Source: Sinohyriopsis cumingii
Lineage: Eukaryota > Mollusca > Bivalvia > Unionida > Unionidae
Assembly: GCA_028554795.2 (NCBI GenBank)
Contig: CM068828.1
Coordinates: 12,544,314 to 12,608,313 of the forward strand
Length of the DNA stretch: 64,000 nt
Direction: 5' to 3'
Part shown: positions 11,340 through 22,850 of the stretch, in pieces
Position numbering within the stretch: position 1 is the first letter of the stretch
How the letters are laid out: every line of letters starts with the position of its first letter
The notes under the pieces: model-generated
The model's input: the letters and a program-made list of their open reading frames with translations, nothing else
What the model was told of the DNA's origin: nothing
Databases searched by the model: none
Translations under genes and position numbers: made by a program

Positions 11340-12133
11340 TACTAGAATACGATATACGCCATGAATGTCAAAAAGCTTTCCGTGCCATTTCTGTCATAGA
11401 TTTTATCAGGTGTGTGCATGCAGCGTTGGAACTATTTGGTCGAACCGTTATTATCTCCTGAATTGCCTGTCAATACAGCTGAGTTGTCTCGAAAACTGGC
11501 AGAAGGGTCTTGGGTATTGATGCCCGATACAGGTTGATAAGAGATAATTCACTACAAGCATTCTAGCGGTGCGTTTAAGAACTAAAAATTAATAATTTAT
11601 TTTATTTGCAATTAAATGTTTCTACAGGAAAAGCACAAAGATCGTCATTATAAACTTGTAAACCGCTGGCATGCTCGTAGGTCCCTGAACCTGGTTCAGT
11701 TTTAATTTTGACTGTGTTGTGTAGTACACCTGACTATAATTCTTTGCTATTGAAAACTAATTACAGCGGGATTTATACATCAAAAATACCTTATTTAATG
11801 TCGCTATTATTCTCTATCTATGCCGGAACATAATGATGGAACATCATTAAGTGAATAAATTGTATTATAACGTAAGGGACCTTTCGTGGCTTCCGTGAAT
11901 AAATATTAGGGATTTCTTTCTTAATATTTTTATTCTGGCTTAAAGATCATGAAATAAAAACTGTAGCGCAGTCTTTTAGATTAAGGTCTTGTTTCGCCTC
12001 TGATTGTTGCTTCCATTTGTTCCAATAATAATTACAATGTGACGAAAGATAAATATGAATTTGAGTTTACCCTATTGATTCATATGTGATTCCTAGAATT
12101 ATTGTAGCTTGATATTTCTTTACGTGAACTTAC

Positions 12134-12290
12134 TGAGTATATGGATTAAAAGCCATAGTGATTGGTTTCGTTGTTGTGTTTATAAATTCTTGTTGTATGA
12201 GAGTTGGTCCTGCTTTTTTGTAGCAAACTCCACCATTATCATCCGACTCAAACCAATAGAGAGCTCCAGTTACCCAGTCGTAAGCTAAAT
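12134..12290 (-). CDS. LDL-receptor-related protein, propeller 2 exon (7th visible exon)
   Basis: This 157-bp exon reads DLAYDWVTGALYWFESDDNG and ends MAFNPYTQ. The pattern (L-A-x-D-W-x-x-G-x-L-Y-W) is the classic start of an LDLR class B blade, and MAFNP is the usual end of the strand before the next YWTD. The acceptor AG is at 12292-12291 and the donor GTAAGT at 12133-12128. The first D codon is completed by one G from the exon at 12900-13166. It is one of the two best family matches in the gene. Confidence 0.92.
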
Positions 12291-12899
12291 CTGTAATAAT
12301 GATAATTAATGTAGTAAGTAGAAACAAACACAAATATTTAACTTAAGTAACGCATTATATTCTTTAAGTTAGAACATGATGACAAAACACTTTTAAGTAA
12401 GGGAAATGACATGTAGTCTAAATTCTCAGTTCATTTAAAACCGTGTATTGCATGCAAACATTCACGTGATTCATAAACTGATTGATTTCGGGTGTCATAC
12501 GCGACAAACCGAATCCCCCAATAATTGTGACTTGTTCAGATCGATCAGTTGGAAAAATAAGCTCATAATAAGAGAAAATACATAACATTTTGCAATATCG
12601 ATCTTTAAATTATGGAATTATGTTAAGAATATGAAAAATGTCCACATGCACAATCAAGGAAATACTTAGAAAACTAATGTAATAAATTATGCAGCTCAAA
12701 CATTGTTCCAAATGCAAACAATAATGGACTTTTAAAAATGACATAGGATTCATTAAAAAAAGCTGAATTAAAATGAATTTCATGATTTAACGATAATAAT
12801 AATAAAACCATTGTTCATTGTGAGCTCTTTTTCTCTCTCTCTCTCTCTCACCGATTTTTCAGCCTGTAAATTTTAGTATAAATTGTCCGTTAGGCTTAC

Positions 12900-13166
12900 C
12901 TATTATCTGTTTGCTTGTCGAATAGACATCTTGAGAACCATTTATTGCAAATGCCCGCTGATGGTAAATTGTATGTCCATCCGTGAAGTAGAAAGTTCTT
13001 TTGTGTGTATCGATCGTAAATCTTGTGATATTGTTGGTGCTGTTTACAACGGTACAAATAACCTTTGGGGTTAAGATTTGGTGACTTGTTATAGCATTGA
13101 TACTCACAAAACATATCTTGTTGTTATCTGTATAAACGATCTTATTTTGTAGCACTTGTACTTCAA
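12900..13166 (-). CDS. LDL-receptor-related protein, first exon of propeller 2 (6th visible exon)
   Basis: This 267-bp exon reads VEVQVLQNKIVYTDNNKICF and ends TSKQIIG. It covers the first, divergent blades of the propeller that follows the EGF module at 15285-15401. It contains VYTDN and FYFTDG, both weak forms of the blade motif, and several N-x-S/T glycosylation sequons (NST, NIT, NGS), as expected for an ectodomain. The acceptor AG is at 13168-13167 after TTTTTTC and the donor GTAAGC begins at 12899. Phase matches on both sides. The other frames on this strand and the plus-strand frames across it are shadows. Confidence 0.83.
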
Positions 13167-14084
13167 CTGAAAAAACAAGATGAAAGGATGAGCCAATATC
13201 CTGCCCATCCCCCATATCTAATTTACTGATTTTCAGGAACACCCAAATCCATGCCCAAGCCCAAGCGCGTAGATTTAAATCAAATAACGGTAATGAATCA
13301 TTAAAAAATATTTTCAAGCAGTATGTTAGGCAGTGCACCATGTGACATAGAAGCAGACATGAGTAGAACAAATTAATTTGTTTTCTTGGAAGGAGATATG
13401 AAATTTAGCCCCTTCCAAATGCCACAAATCCCATATTGTCAGAAGAAATGAATACATAGTGATATTAACGTTTAGGTAACGTTTACTTTTGCCACCGTGC
13501 CTGCAAATGTCATGAATTTGATAACTATTGTTGTACAAACGCAGTCTCAACGGCAAATGTCATTATTTCAGAGACCAATTGTTTATTGTCTGCGGGGTTT
13601 ACGAGACCATGTCATATTTTTTGTGTAGATATTATAACACAACATATCCAGTTGATTTCATGTGTGCTTTCTTTATTCCGGGTGTTCGTCCGCCCATGGG
13701 ATTTTCTGATACGATATTCCACGAGTTATATATATGTAACTACTTACTTATCTCTCTATTTCTCTATATGTCTATTTTATAGAATTGTCTGTTCAAAGGG
13801 TTTAGAAACGGATGCACTTAGGGACAAATATTTCTTTTGCTTTGTTTATGTGAGAGGTGCTGCAAATTTTCAAACTTTGTATGTGGGTTTCAAGCATGTT
13901 ATTCGATGTCACAAGAGTGCTGCCGGTAAATATACAATTTCTAGGATGTCTTTTATCGGTGTTTGTGGTATATACAGGCATTACTGTCGCCAGTAAATGC
14001 AACATCGTTACACTTACAGGAGATTAACCTATACATATCATAAATAATGGCGTTTATTTTATTTCATTACATGTTAATGCATTG
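13167..14084. other. Intron, nothing recognised
   Basis: Overlapping short frames on both strands (13326-14005) show no motif and no phase link to the gene. Confidence 0.5.
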
Positions 14085-14915
14085 TGTGCTGGACTTGACC
14101 TTGTCCAGACATGAGTTGATTTCTGCTTGACCATTGATGTTTTAAAATTTTGTATTCTGTGTAAACAACTAATATATAGCTAAATTATTCTCTCTGTGTA
14201 TGGGCTTAATATCAGGATCTTTATTAATAGAAGAGGTAAATGTGATCATTTGGGTCTAAGGTATGGAATTTCCTGAGTGTAATCCAGGTTATGGTTTTTA
14301 TCTTGTAAACATTAGGATCATTCTAGAAGGTTATGTTCCATTAGGTAATGTTTATTTTTAGAAAATGCTAATTGTGACCTGAGGTCAAGTAGAGAATCTT
14401 GTAGCTGAGAGGATTATTTCATTCGTGCTTTAAGTTTTAGCACAATCAAGTTGTATTATATGTTGTGACAGATAGTTTGGGCTGAATTTTTTCCCTTCAG
14501 ATTATGGAAATTCAAGTGATTATTTTGTCTGGAAATACAAAGGTGCTCTGATAAAATTATGGGACAGAGACATTCATTGGAATTTATAGTGAATTCAAAC
14601 CTGGAATTATGTTATTGTGATTCAAGAAAAGACCGTTGACATATTAACAGTTTTTAAACTACCACATACACATCATAGTCTTCAGTTTTTGGATTTATTC
14701 TGGACTTTTAATGAATTGTATTCAAGATATTTCAATTATTAGGACTTGTGTCTGTAATTCTTGGATTATTTTGGGATCTGATTGGCAATATCCTAAGCGC
14801 TTGTTTCTCATTTTCACTTTGTGTTCTAGGGAAATAAATTATTAGTTAAATTTAACAAAGCTTGTTGTCTTTCACTCTTTTCTGTTACGTATTTTCAGAG
14901 CATAGTCTCGTAACA
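14085..14915 (+). repeat. Dispersed 0.8-kb repeat family R, copy 1
   Basis: This shares extended similarity with about 38240-38945 (inverted) and 63370-64000. The shared blocks include TTATCTTGTAAACATT, AATTGTGACCTGAGGTCAAG, CTGGAAATACAAAG, and a 3' block TTCTAGGGAAATAAAT followed by TTTCACTCTTTT. No protein-coding potential was recognised and no terminal repeats were found, so the class is unknown. Ends are approximate. Confidence 0.75.
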
Positions 14916-15284
14916 ATGCGTTTTATTGTCTTTTTGTAATTGTCTCATGTGTATATTAATTACTGTGAACAGATGCTAAAGTGAGTAGAAAGCAGGGAGA
15001 GTTTGCCCTTTGTTTGTCCTACGATTGCAGCAGATCATGAGGGAAAAAGATCATCTCATTGTTTGCTCATCACTGGAAAACACCATAACCCACATGTAGG
15101 AACATGAGAAGAAATGGTTGCCCTGTCTGTTAAGAACACGACTTCTATAAAGAAATGAAATATGCGCTCCTTATGTCAATAGATTTAAAAAAAATTGCCT
15201 TTTATGAGTAGGTGTTCTTTAGATGAAAATGTCCGCTAAAACAGGTTTCACTGGTTTCGATATATCCAAAACACTTGTTACTAC

Positions 15285-15401
15285 CTTCACATGTCCTCCC
15301 ATCTAATTGCAAAGTGAAGCCGTCTTCGCATGCGCAGTCAGCACCGGTTGAGGCTGGTCTTTCGATACATAGTTGGTGACACGCCAATGTGTCACATCGT
15401 T
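15285..15401 (-). CDS. LDL-receptor-related protein, EGF-like exon (5th visible exon)
   Basis: This 117-bp exon encodes an EGF-like module, CDTLACHQLCIERPASTGAD then CACEDGFTLQLDGRTCE, with six cysteines in order. The CACEDGF-x-L-x-x-DGRTC end is characteristic of the EGF modules between YWTD propellers in LRPs. The acceptor AG is at 15403-15402 and the donor GTAGTA begins at 15284. One base from the exon at 17722-17884 completes the first Q codon, and one base is left for the 12900-13166 exon. It therefore separates propeller 1 from propeller 2. Confidence 0.93.
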
Positions 15402-15759
15402 CTAATGATCGAAAAGAATATGTAGACAACATCTTTGCAATACATATTTCTTAGAATTTGTATGACGTGATCATATACTCTTTTATTTCTGTGACAATAG
15501 CAAGAGGTTGCTCTGCAGTGATTTCTATATTATTATTATTATTATTGATTTTATTGTACGAGTGCATGTTGTGCTGAAAAACTAGTACTGAAAGAGACAC
15601 AATGCAATACAAATTCAAAACGCTTAGATCACTGTAGAAAAATAATTTATTATATATGAAACCTTAATTCTTATAATTATTTTTATTTCCATATTCTATT
15701 TTTACGTAAAATTTGCCAATTATCATTGCTATGAATAAGGAGGACACAAATTTCTCTCT

Positions 15760-15762
<3 letters not shown>

Positions 15763-15843
<81 letters not shown>
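15763..15843. repeat. (AT)n-(AC)n compound microsatellite
   Basis: TA run followed by an AC run. Shorter ATT runs lie nearby at about 15530-15546 and 15992-16018. Confidence 0.95.
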
Positions 15844-15844
<1 letters not shown>

Positions 15845-16137
15845 TTTATGTCAAAAGTATGTGAAAATAAAGATGAAATACGATTAGAAGCAAAATATCA
15901 CATAAAATATCACATATGTCCAACATAGTATAAAATGAAATGAAATAAGATTCTAACCTGATGATCATATTGATTATGAATTTTGTAAGCTATTATTATT
16001 ATTATTATTATTATTATTTGCTCAGTTGTATCACATTAGTTGAGTATATTTTGTTGTTTAGTAGTTGTTCTGTACTAGCTGATACTGTTTTGGATGGTGC
16101 TGTCATTATAGTTGTGAAGCTTTTAATATAATGTTAG

Positions 16138-16866
16138 CTATAGTCTGACTGTACAACCCCGTTTGTTTGTACCCTTCATTCAATTTCAAAAACGAAAATG
16201 TTTAATGGCATAAAAAGTGCACAGAACTAAGTCAATTGAATCATTGATTCTTAATTTCTAACCTGACTGTGACCAGAATGGCAATAATACTAGCATCCAC
16301 TGCACCTTTCATGCTTAACGAACTTTCCATACCAACACGGCGCCATATTGCATACACTATGGGCTAGTTTATTTCCATCAGACAACATAATGACGTATTT
16401 CATCGTGTTCTGTAACTGAATGATAATTTAGTAAATTATATCACTTTGTAGACATGAACAATGAAATTAAACCGCATGTTAAATCCATGTCAGATGCAAA
16501 TTTGTTGTCATTCTTTTCTTTTGCTTGATTCGACATTGTAAATATCAGAGGCAGAGGACATATGTATGTACATCTATAGTCGTGCACACACCCCTTTGCT
16601 GAAAATGGACTTGTCCAGGAACTGGAAATGGATCTCGAGCATACCCGTCTATTGTATTGAAAAATTCCGTTAAGCATGAAACTCGCAGACGTTGACGGCG
16701 TTTGTGACACCCTGGTGGCAATCAGGTTAGAAATTATAAATCAATGAATGAACTGAGTAAGTTCTGTGGATTTCTGATCTTGTTCATGCTTTTCGTTATT
16801 GGAATCGGCGGGGGTGGGGGTGGAGGTGTGGGTACAAACAAATGGGCATGTATAATCTGACTATAG
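16138..16866. mobile_element. 729-bp fold-back MITE-like element with long inverted repeats
   Basis: The left side, read forwards, and the right side, read as reverse complement, match in order through several blocks. These are CTATAGTC, GTTTGTTTGTACCC, ACAGAACT...AGT, ATTCATTGATT, AATTTCTAACCTGA and TTTCATGCTTAACG. The inverted repeats are about 230 bp each, imperfect and indel-rich. A CTATAG palindrome at each end could hide a TA target-site duplication (Tc1/mariner-like), but this is not proven. The short open frame at 16441-16710 is within it and is not called. Confidence 0.72.
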
Positions 16867-17721
16867 TGCTTCGTATCATTTTTTATGATCTTCCAGGTAC
16901 TGACGAAGTACAGCGATGCTTTAATAAATAAAACATGTTTATTCTACCATAGCATTGCAGACAGTGAGAAGCGTTATCCTTATTTACATCTACTACAAAT
17001 TGTTAAGGCAAAAAATGAAGTAATAAAGTCATATTTTCTAAAGTGTTATGAAAGTTTTGAGTTTTATTACAAACACTTGTTTCATACATTGATGTTTGTG
17101 ACATAATTAAAATTTCATATATCCTCATAACTTATTAATGAGAAATATACATATTAAATTTGTTTGTGTTTAGAATTTTCGCGGTTGGGTTGCTTGAATA
17201 TACAAATTAGAAAATGTGTTTAATTTGCGAAAGACCTAGAGAGAGCTAGACATTTATGACTATACGAAAATCTAATTTTGACAAGGGATATAACTATTGG
17301 AAAGAATCGATAAAATTTACCTCCCTTTTTCACTAGCGGTTTAACGCCCACTTAGGAAGTTTATTATCGAATGTGTCCTATGCACGTGACTTAAATTAAT
17401 AAACTCTAAATATATAATTGCAATAGCCAGTCAATTAGAGTACTTAGGAGTAAGCAAATAAAACCGTTTTAAAACAGTTGTACTTTTAAAAACTTTGACT
17501 AATAACACGAACTGAAACTCGGATTATAAAGGAAATACCCTCTATGAAAGGTATTTTGTTGGAAGTATTATAATATAATATGAACTTTATATAACTGAAA
17601 TCATCTTCGTTTCCTAGATTTGGCTTATATGATTAACGCATCTTTTAGTTTGTACGTGTTGCTCAATTAATGTAAGATTTCAAATGCCCAGATTAAAATA
17701 TGTTTAACTTTTTAAACTTAC
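16867..17721. other. Intron, nothing recognised
   Basis: AT-rich. The 73-codon frame at 16885-17106 has no motif. Confidence 0.5.
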
Positions 17722-17884
17722 GTGACGGATCCAGCGGCTGCCTGATTTCATCAAAAACAGCCATTGAAAAGACAGATTTTCCAAATTTTATCTCTCGACC
17801 CGTCGGTTTACCATCAACCATATTGAACAACTTGATGGAGCCATTCACAGGGCCATAAGTCAAATCAGACACAACAAGTTTGTC
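17722..17884 (-). CDS. LDL-receptor-related protein, last exon of propeller 1 (4th visible exon)
   Basis: This 163-bp exon reads DKLVVSDLTYGPVNGSIKLF and ends RQPLDPS. The closing F-x-M-A-V-F-D-E-I-x-Q-P sequence is the standard last blade of an LRP propeller (VFDEIRQP), just before the EGF module. The acceptor AG is at 17886-17885 and the donor GTAAGT begins at 17721. It joins in phase 0 to the exon at 19007-19259 and leaves one base for the EGF exon. NGS is a possible glycosylation site. Confidence 0.88.
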
Positions 17885-18974
<1,090 letters not shown>

Positions 18975-19006
18975 CAAAACGTTCTTGAGCAAACAACACC
19001 AGTTAC

Positions 19007-19259
19007 CTGAAAAAAATCGATCCCATAGAATCCGGACCCAGGACTAGAAACCAGAATCGTTCTTCCACTGCCATCAAGTTTGGTGTATTCTATTGTTCCC
19101 CTCTCAGAATCTGTCCAATACAGTCGGTCTTTAGAGTAATCTATACATAGCGAGGTTGGACGAATAATACCCTGCCATGTGAGTAACTTCCGGTCTTCCC
19201 CATTTAGAGACGAGCGTTCGATTTTCGGGATTTTCCCAGTGTCCGTCCAAAACAAATAT
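19007..19259 (-). CDS. LDL-receptor-related protein, propeller 1 exon with two YWTD blades (3rd visible exon)
   Basis: This 253-bp exon reads GYLFWTDTGKIPKIERSSLN (the G is split with the previous exon) and later CIDYSKDRLYWTDSERGTI. LFWTDTG and RLYWTDS are textbook LDLR class B repeats, each followed by the I-x-R/x-x-x-L-D/N-G turn (SSLNGEDRK, TKLDGSGR). It ends GIDFFQ on a codon boundary. The acceptor AG is at 19261-19260 and the donor GTAACT begins at 19006. This is the strongest single match to the LRP/LDLR family in the window. Confidence 0.95.
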
Positions 19260-19750
19260 CTGGTTTTGATATATAACCAAGATCACAAAATTGACAATTA
19301 ATAGATAATATTATTAATGAAAGGAAGCAAACTATGTTAATCCTTACAGGTAGGACTTTAAAAAAGGTGTTATTTGAAGCTACTCTAGAGAAGATTATGT
19401 GTCTTCTTAACTTAAGTTTGATTATATGCCGTAATCTCCTATTTCAGGGTCTTATCTCGTTTCTGCGTTTCGATTTGATTGGCAGGTTTTGCAAAAGAAA
19501 AGTAAAAAATGATTGGATCAGACGAAGGAACACTATAATTTACACGATAATAGTACGCTTTAAACAACACTTTTCTTTCATGTTTAGGAAACTGTTTTCT
19601 GGACGTTTGTGGGTAGGTTATCTAAAGTTTGTGTTGGTTGAATCCAGGAACATAAACTAGAACATTTTCTTGTCCATATTTACTAATGCATAATACTTTA
19701 AACGGGGATAAGGTTAACATTCAAACACGAATTATGTTTATCAAACTCAC
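19260..19750. other. Intron, nothing recognised
   Basis: The plus-strand frame at 19334-19660 has no motif. Confidence 0.5.
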
Positions 19751-19940
19751 CCAAGTTCTGGATAAACAGCTATACCTGTCGGTATGTCAAGGTACGTATC
19801 AACTACCATCTTAAAGTTAGGGTTGTCAGACGAGAAGTTGCTGAGATCTTTAGGAATAGCCTGCATTACGATCCATCCATATACTGTATCCACCCAGTAG
19901 CAGTTACCGCTCACCCAATCCACTGCAAGTTGACCAACTC
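19751..19940 (-). CDS. LDL-receptor-related protein, propeller 1 exon (2nd visible exon)
   Basis: This 190-bp exon reads GVGQLAVDWVSGNCYWVDTV and ends TGIAVYPELG. L-A-V-D-W-x-x-x-N-x-Y-W and the later P-T-G-I-A-V-x-P are standard LRP propeller sequences. The acceptor AG is at 19942-19941 and the donor GTGAGT begins at 19750. One base from the 26062-26331 exon completes the first G codon. The intron upstream (19941-26061) contains the truncated Polinton-like element 2. Confidence 0.93.
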
Positions 19941-19942
19941 CT

Positions 19943-21064
19943 TCAACAGAGAAATTTATATATACTTTGATTTGGAAGTAAATCCAGACGTCAAAGCTAG
20001 CCACGTCAACATTAAACTAAATAAAAAATACATCTCTCCCCAATGAAAAGAAAAAGAACAGCAATAATAATAACAATTACAAGACCCAAAACAAAAAGCT
20101 ATACGTTTCTTCATATTGTTGTGTCTCCCGAAACTAACCCGACATAGAAAATAAATAAGCGAAATATATTATATTTTACTTCCTTGTGAACAAATGCAAG
20201 TTTTGAAAGAAGGGATACTGGTCTTCTGGATAATTTCATATTTAAATTTGAAATGAACTGTGACATATTTTTCCGAAATTAAATGTATGTACACATGAGA
20301 AAGTCTCTTAAATTTGTTTTTATAAGTAACGACACATTTATACACGTAGGAACCAGTTCAATACATAAAGAATATACCAATATACATCAGCACTTAAGCC
20401 ATACCTACTAATAAAGAGATTGAATTATCTATCCTTATCTATATTCTAATATCACATAAAATCAGTGATTAAAAGAAACATGTGTACATCTCGTTTAATC
20501 TTCACAGAAAAGGTAGACTATTTTACTTAAAAGTAAACCTCCCTCGAAAGTTTACCCTCGCTGATGACATCACTAGTCTAAAGCCAAAATGCTTCCGAAA
20601 TAAATGTAGTCAAACTTCATTAGTTCTAGGTCACTGAGAACAAAATTGATGCTTAAAATGTTTGATTGGCTCTAGTTTTAAAGATTGTCTTGACTTGGGA
20701 ATGGCGGAGAATAAGTGAGTTATAAAGGGAGGGGGGTCTCAATTTAAACCAGAAAGGACTGAAATAAAAAACAATGAATGATGCAATCTGAAGCTGGTGT
20801 TGCATCATTCATGATATGAATTGCATCATGTTATTCCTAGAAGGCATGGCTGATGCGATCATAACTAAGCTTACATCACTCTGCTGAACAAAGTGCCCTA
20901 GATCAGCTCTAGAAATCATACAGTATCGTGCTCTCTTATTTGTCAGTGTTTGATTTTGCAAAGGGATACATTTCTCTTTAGTGAGTAGGGATGCCGTGTA
21001 CTTGTGTGAACAATGCAGATAACATGTACTATGTTTGTGGTGAAGTGATTTTTGCATTGTTGAC
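19943..21064. other. Intron sequence left of element 2
   Basis: AT-rich. A short inverted repeat, GAATGATGCAA ... TTGCATCATTC, lies at about 20772-20816. No gene recognised. Confidence 0.55.
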
Positions 21065-21385
21065 GTGATCAATTACCAAAACAACCAAATAATATTGAAA
21101 CCGGTATCATTAATCTTAATGAAAGTTCTCGCCGCGGTACTCATTGGATTGCATACGCGATTGATCCACGTGGAATTATTTATTTTGATTCGTATGGGTT
21201 GGCTCCACCAAAAGAATGTATAAATTACGTAAACACAATACAAACTTCTCACAAAGTGAGGGTGTTGAAAACTCTATCTGTTACTCAAGTACTCTGGTAC
21301 TGAAGTAATTGCTGTACTCGACGCTATTTCATTTACACCGTCATGGCCACCTTATAAGGTCGTGCGCGATTATACAAGTGCGTGA
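21065..21385 (+). pseudogene. Adenain-type cysteine protease remnant (element 2)
   Basis: This is the C-terminal three quarters of a C5/adenain-like maturation protease. The pattern GTHWIAYAIDPRG then IYFDSYGLAPP gives the catalytic His (in THW) and the Asp/Asn-containing strand (FDSYG). The N-terminal part is lost at the element's left break. A frameshift near 21298 separates a distal part in which the position expected for the catalytic Cys reads SGTE, where element 1 has CGRE. This copy therefore keeps the His but appears to have lost the Cys. In the family, this enzyme trims capsid precursor proteins. Confidence 0.75.
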
Positions 21386-21438
21386 GTTTTAAATCGCACG
21401 ATTTTCAAATCGTGATTTAAATAGATCTTAAAATATAA

Positions 21439-21741
21439 TTGTAGATATTTACGGAAGATCTTCTACGATCACTAAAGTCAAGAAAAAAAATCCACGACAT
21501 TGATCTGTCGAATTACGCGACTAAAGATGAACTTGCTCATATTATGAATCTTTCTGGAGTTGATGCAGATGAGGTTGTTGTTTTTCAGGATAAACATGGT
21601 GTTTTGAAGACGAGTAATATCAAATGGAATGACATAGACGAATTCTTGGATCCACCATGGATAATATTCCAGTATTTACTGAAAGAGGTAAAATCAAGGA
21701 CTCAAATATATCGATTGCAGCTATTAGAAATGAAATTGTAA
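21439..21741 (+). pseudogene. Fibre-like/short conserved protein remnant, homologue of 48924-49262
   Basis: VDIYGRS-like start (the ATG is now ATT), then NYATKDEL and VVVFQDKHGVLKTSNIKWND, closely matching element 1 (VVIFQDRHGKLKTNNIKWND). It has an early stop and a shifted frame near the C-terminus. Function is not known. Its position just after the protease and before the KKYVD-type protein suggests a virion spike or fibre component. Confidence 0.65.
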
Positions 21742-21757
21742 AAAGTGTTGCTAATCT

Positions 21758-22075
21758 GATGAAGATGCAGCAACAAAAAATATGTAAACAATAACCATAA
21801 TAACGTAGATACTAAATTAACCACGCTACGAGCCGAGTATGGCGTTCACGTAAATATGTTTTCAAATCTTCGTAGAAATTTTATAAAAATCAATGAAATC
21901 GCAGAGGAATTCTTTGGAGATCCGTTGACTATTAACATAAAACAGCTATATCAGATATTGAAACGATTAATAAAAGATTAGGTGTTATCGGTGATCCTAA
22001 ATCAGTTTTAGAGTTAATCACGATAGCGCAGAGTAATATCGATGATATAAAAAAAAAAAAAACTTGACGATGTTA
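21758..22075 (+). pseudogene. Fibre-like protein remnant, homologue of 49267-49569
   Basis: DEDAATK followed by DTKLTTLRAEYGVHVNMFSN and LRRNFIKINE, matching element 1 over about 80 residues. The N-terminal LNMNG-x-KI segment is not intact, and frameshifts and A-runs interrupt it. In element 1 this protein has a phage-tail-fibre-like DPT-x-x-x-DAA-x-KKYVD motif. Confidence 0.65.
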
Positions 22076-22094
22076 TAAGGTTACCGGTATATAC

Positions 22095-22262
22095 ATGCTC
22101 GTAGTACTTGGTGTTGTAACATTTACGATATCTACCACAATTTCACGGCGTTATTCGTCAGGTGGATCTATGTTAGTGATGTTAGATCAAAACGACAAGG
22201 TCACATTTACTGTGGAATCGGAAGAAAAAAAACCTCGGCTTGATTTATTATTGGTGCCTTGA
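22095..22262 (+). CDS. Small open frame of 55 codons in element 2, unknown
   Basis: A short frame (MLVVLGVVTFTISTTISRRY ... LLLVP) lies between the fibre-like and membrane-protein remnants. The first 20 residues are hydrophobic. Its position corresponds to the structural-protein remnant at 49598-49935 of element 1, with at most weak similarity. It may be the end of that gene in a shifted frame. Confidence 0.35.
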   Translation: MLVVLGVVTFTISTTISRRYSSGGSMLVMLDQNDKVTFTVESEEKKPRLDLLLVP

Positions 22263-22419
22263 ATTAGTAGCTAAATTCCAACCTAATTAAATAACAAGCC
22301 TTACATGTTACAGCGCAACATTTTAGATACAATCAAGTATGTTTATGGCAAACAAAATTAAAAAATATCATTGATTAGTACACGGTAAAAGTAAAAAAAT
22401 ACAATCGGCGTATAATTGC

Positions 22420-22770
22420 TATTGACATAATTGTTTATTCGGCGTCTGTTGTTATCGCTGAAACCGGTGTATTGCTATCAACAATAGCACCATTACCAGC
22501 AATGGCAATAATTATAACAATCTGTGTTTCTTCAGCAACAACAATTGCTGGAATTCTCAATATTATTGCAAAAAATGGTATCCACGTGCACAAATAAAAA
22601 ATTACACGAGAGTGTAATAAAACGTCATGCAGCAACAGTGGCATATTCTAAATTATCTTTGTTAATATCTTTAGGACTTAATGATGGAATAATTTCTGAT
22701 TTTGAGTTTTCAGAAATGATTAAAATTTACCACGAAGGTACAAATGTGATGAAATCCACGTCTGATTTAG

Positions 22771-22790
<20 letters not shown>
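22420..22790 (+). pseudogene. Small membrane protein remnant, homologue of 50102-50506
   Basis: An open stretch with VYSASVVIAETGVLLSTIAP, a long hydrophobic run, then TCTNKKLHESV and AYSKLSLLISLGLNDGIISD in a shifted frame, matching element 1 (AYSKLSSLISSNLDDTAITD). One or two predicted membrane segments precede a soluble alpha-helical tail. Function unknown. It sits immediately before the penton-like gene in both elements. Confidence 0.65.
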
Positions 22791-22821
<31 letters not shown>

Positions 22822-22850
22822 TCAACCCATGAACTAATAATAATAATAAT
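22772..22850. repeat. (AAT)n microsatellite with a small tandem duplication
   Basis: An AAT run at 22770-22820, then GTCAACCCATGAACTA, a second short AAT run and the same GTCAACCCATGAACTA again. The start codon of the penton-like gene is therefore duplicated 30 bp apart. Confidence 0.9.

Noticed and set aside
12896..13114. 72-codon minus-strand frame with several cysteines overlapping the 12900-13166 exon
   Set aside because: It is a shadow frame of the exon, whose own frame connects in phase to both neighbours.
22435..22644. Minus-strand hydrophobic frame in element 2 (also 50119-50385 in element 1)
   Set aside because: Both are antisense shadows of the plus-strand membrane protein. Hydrophobic coding sequence often gives hydrophobic antisense frames.
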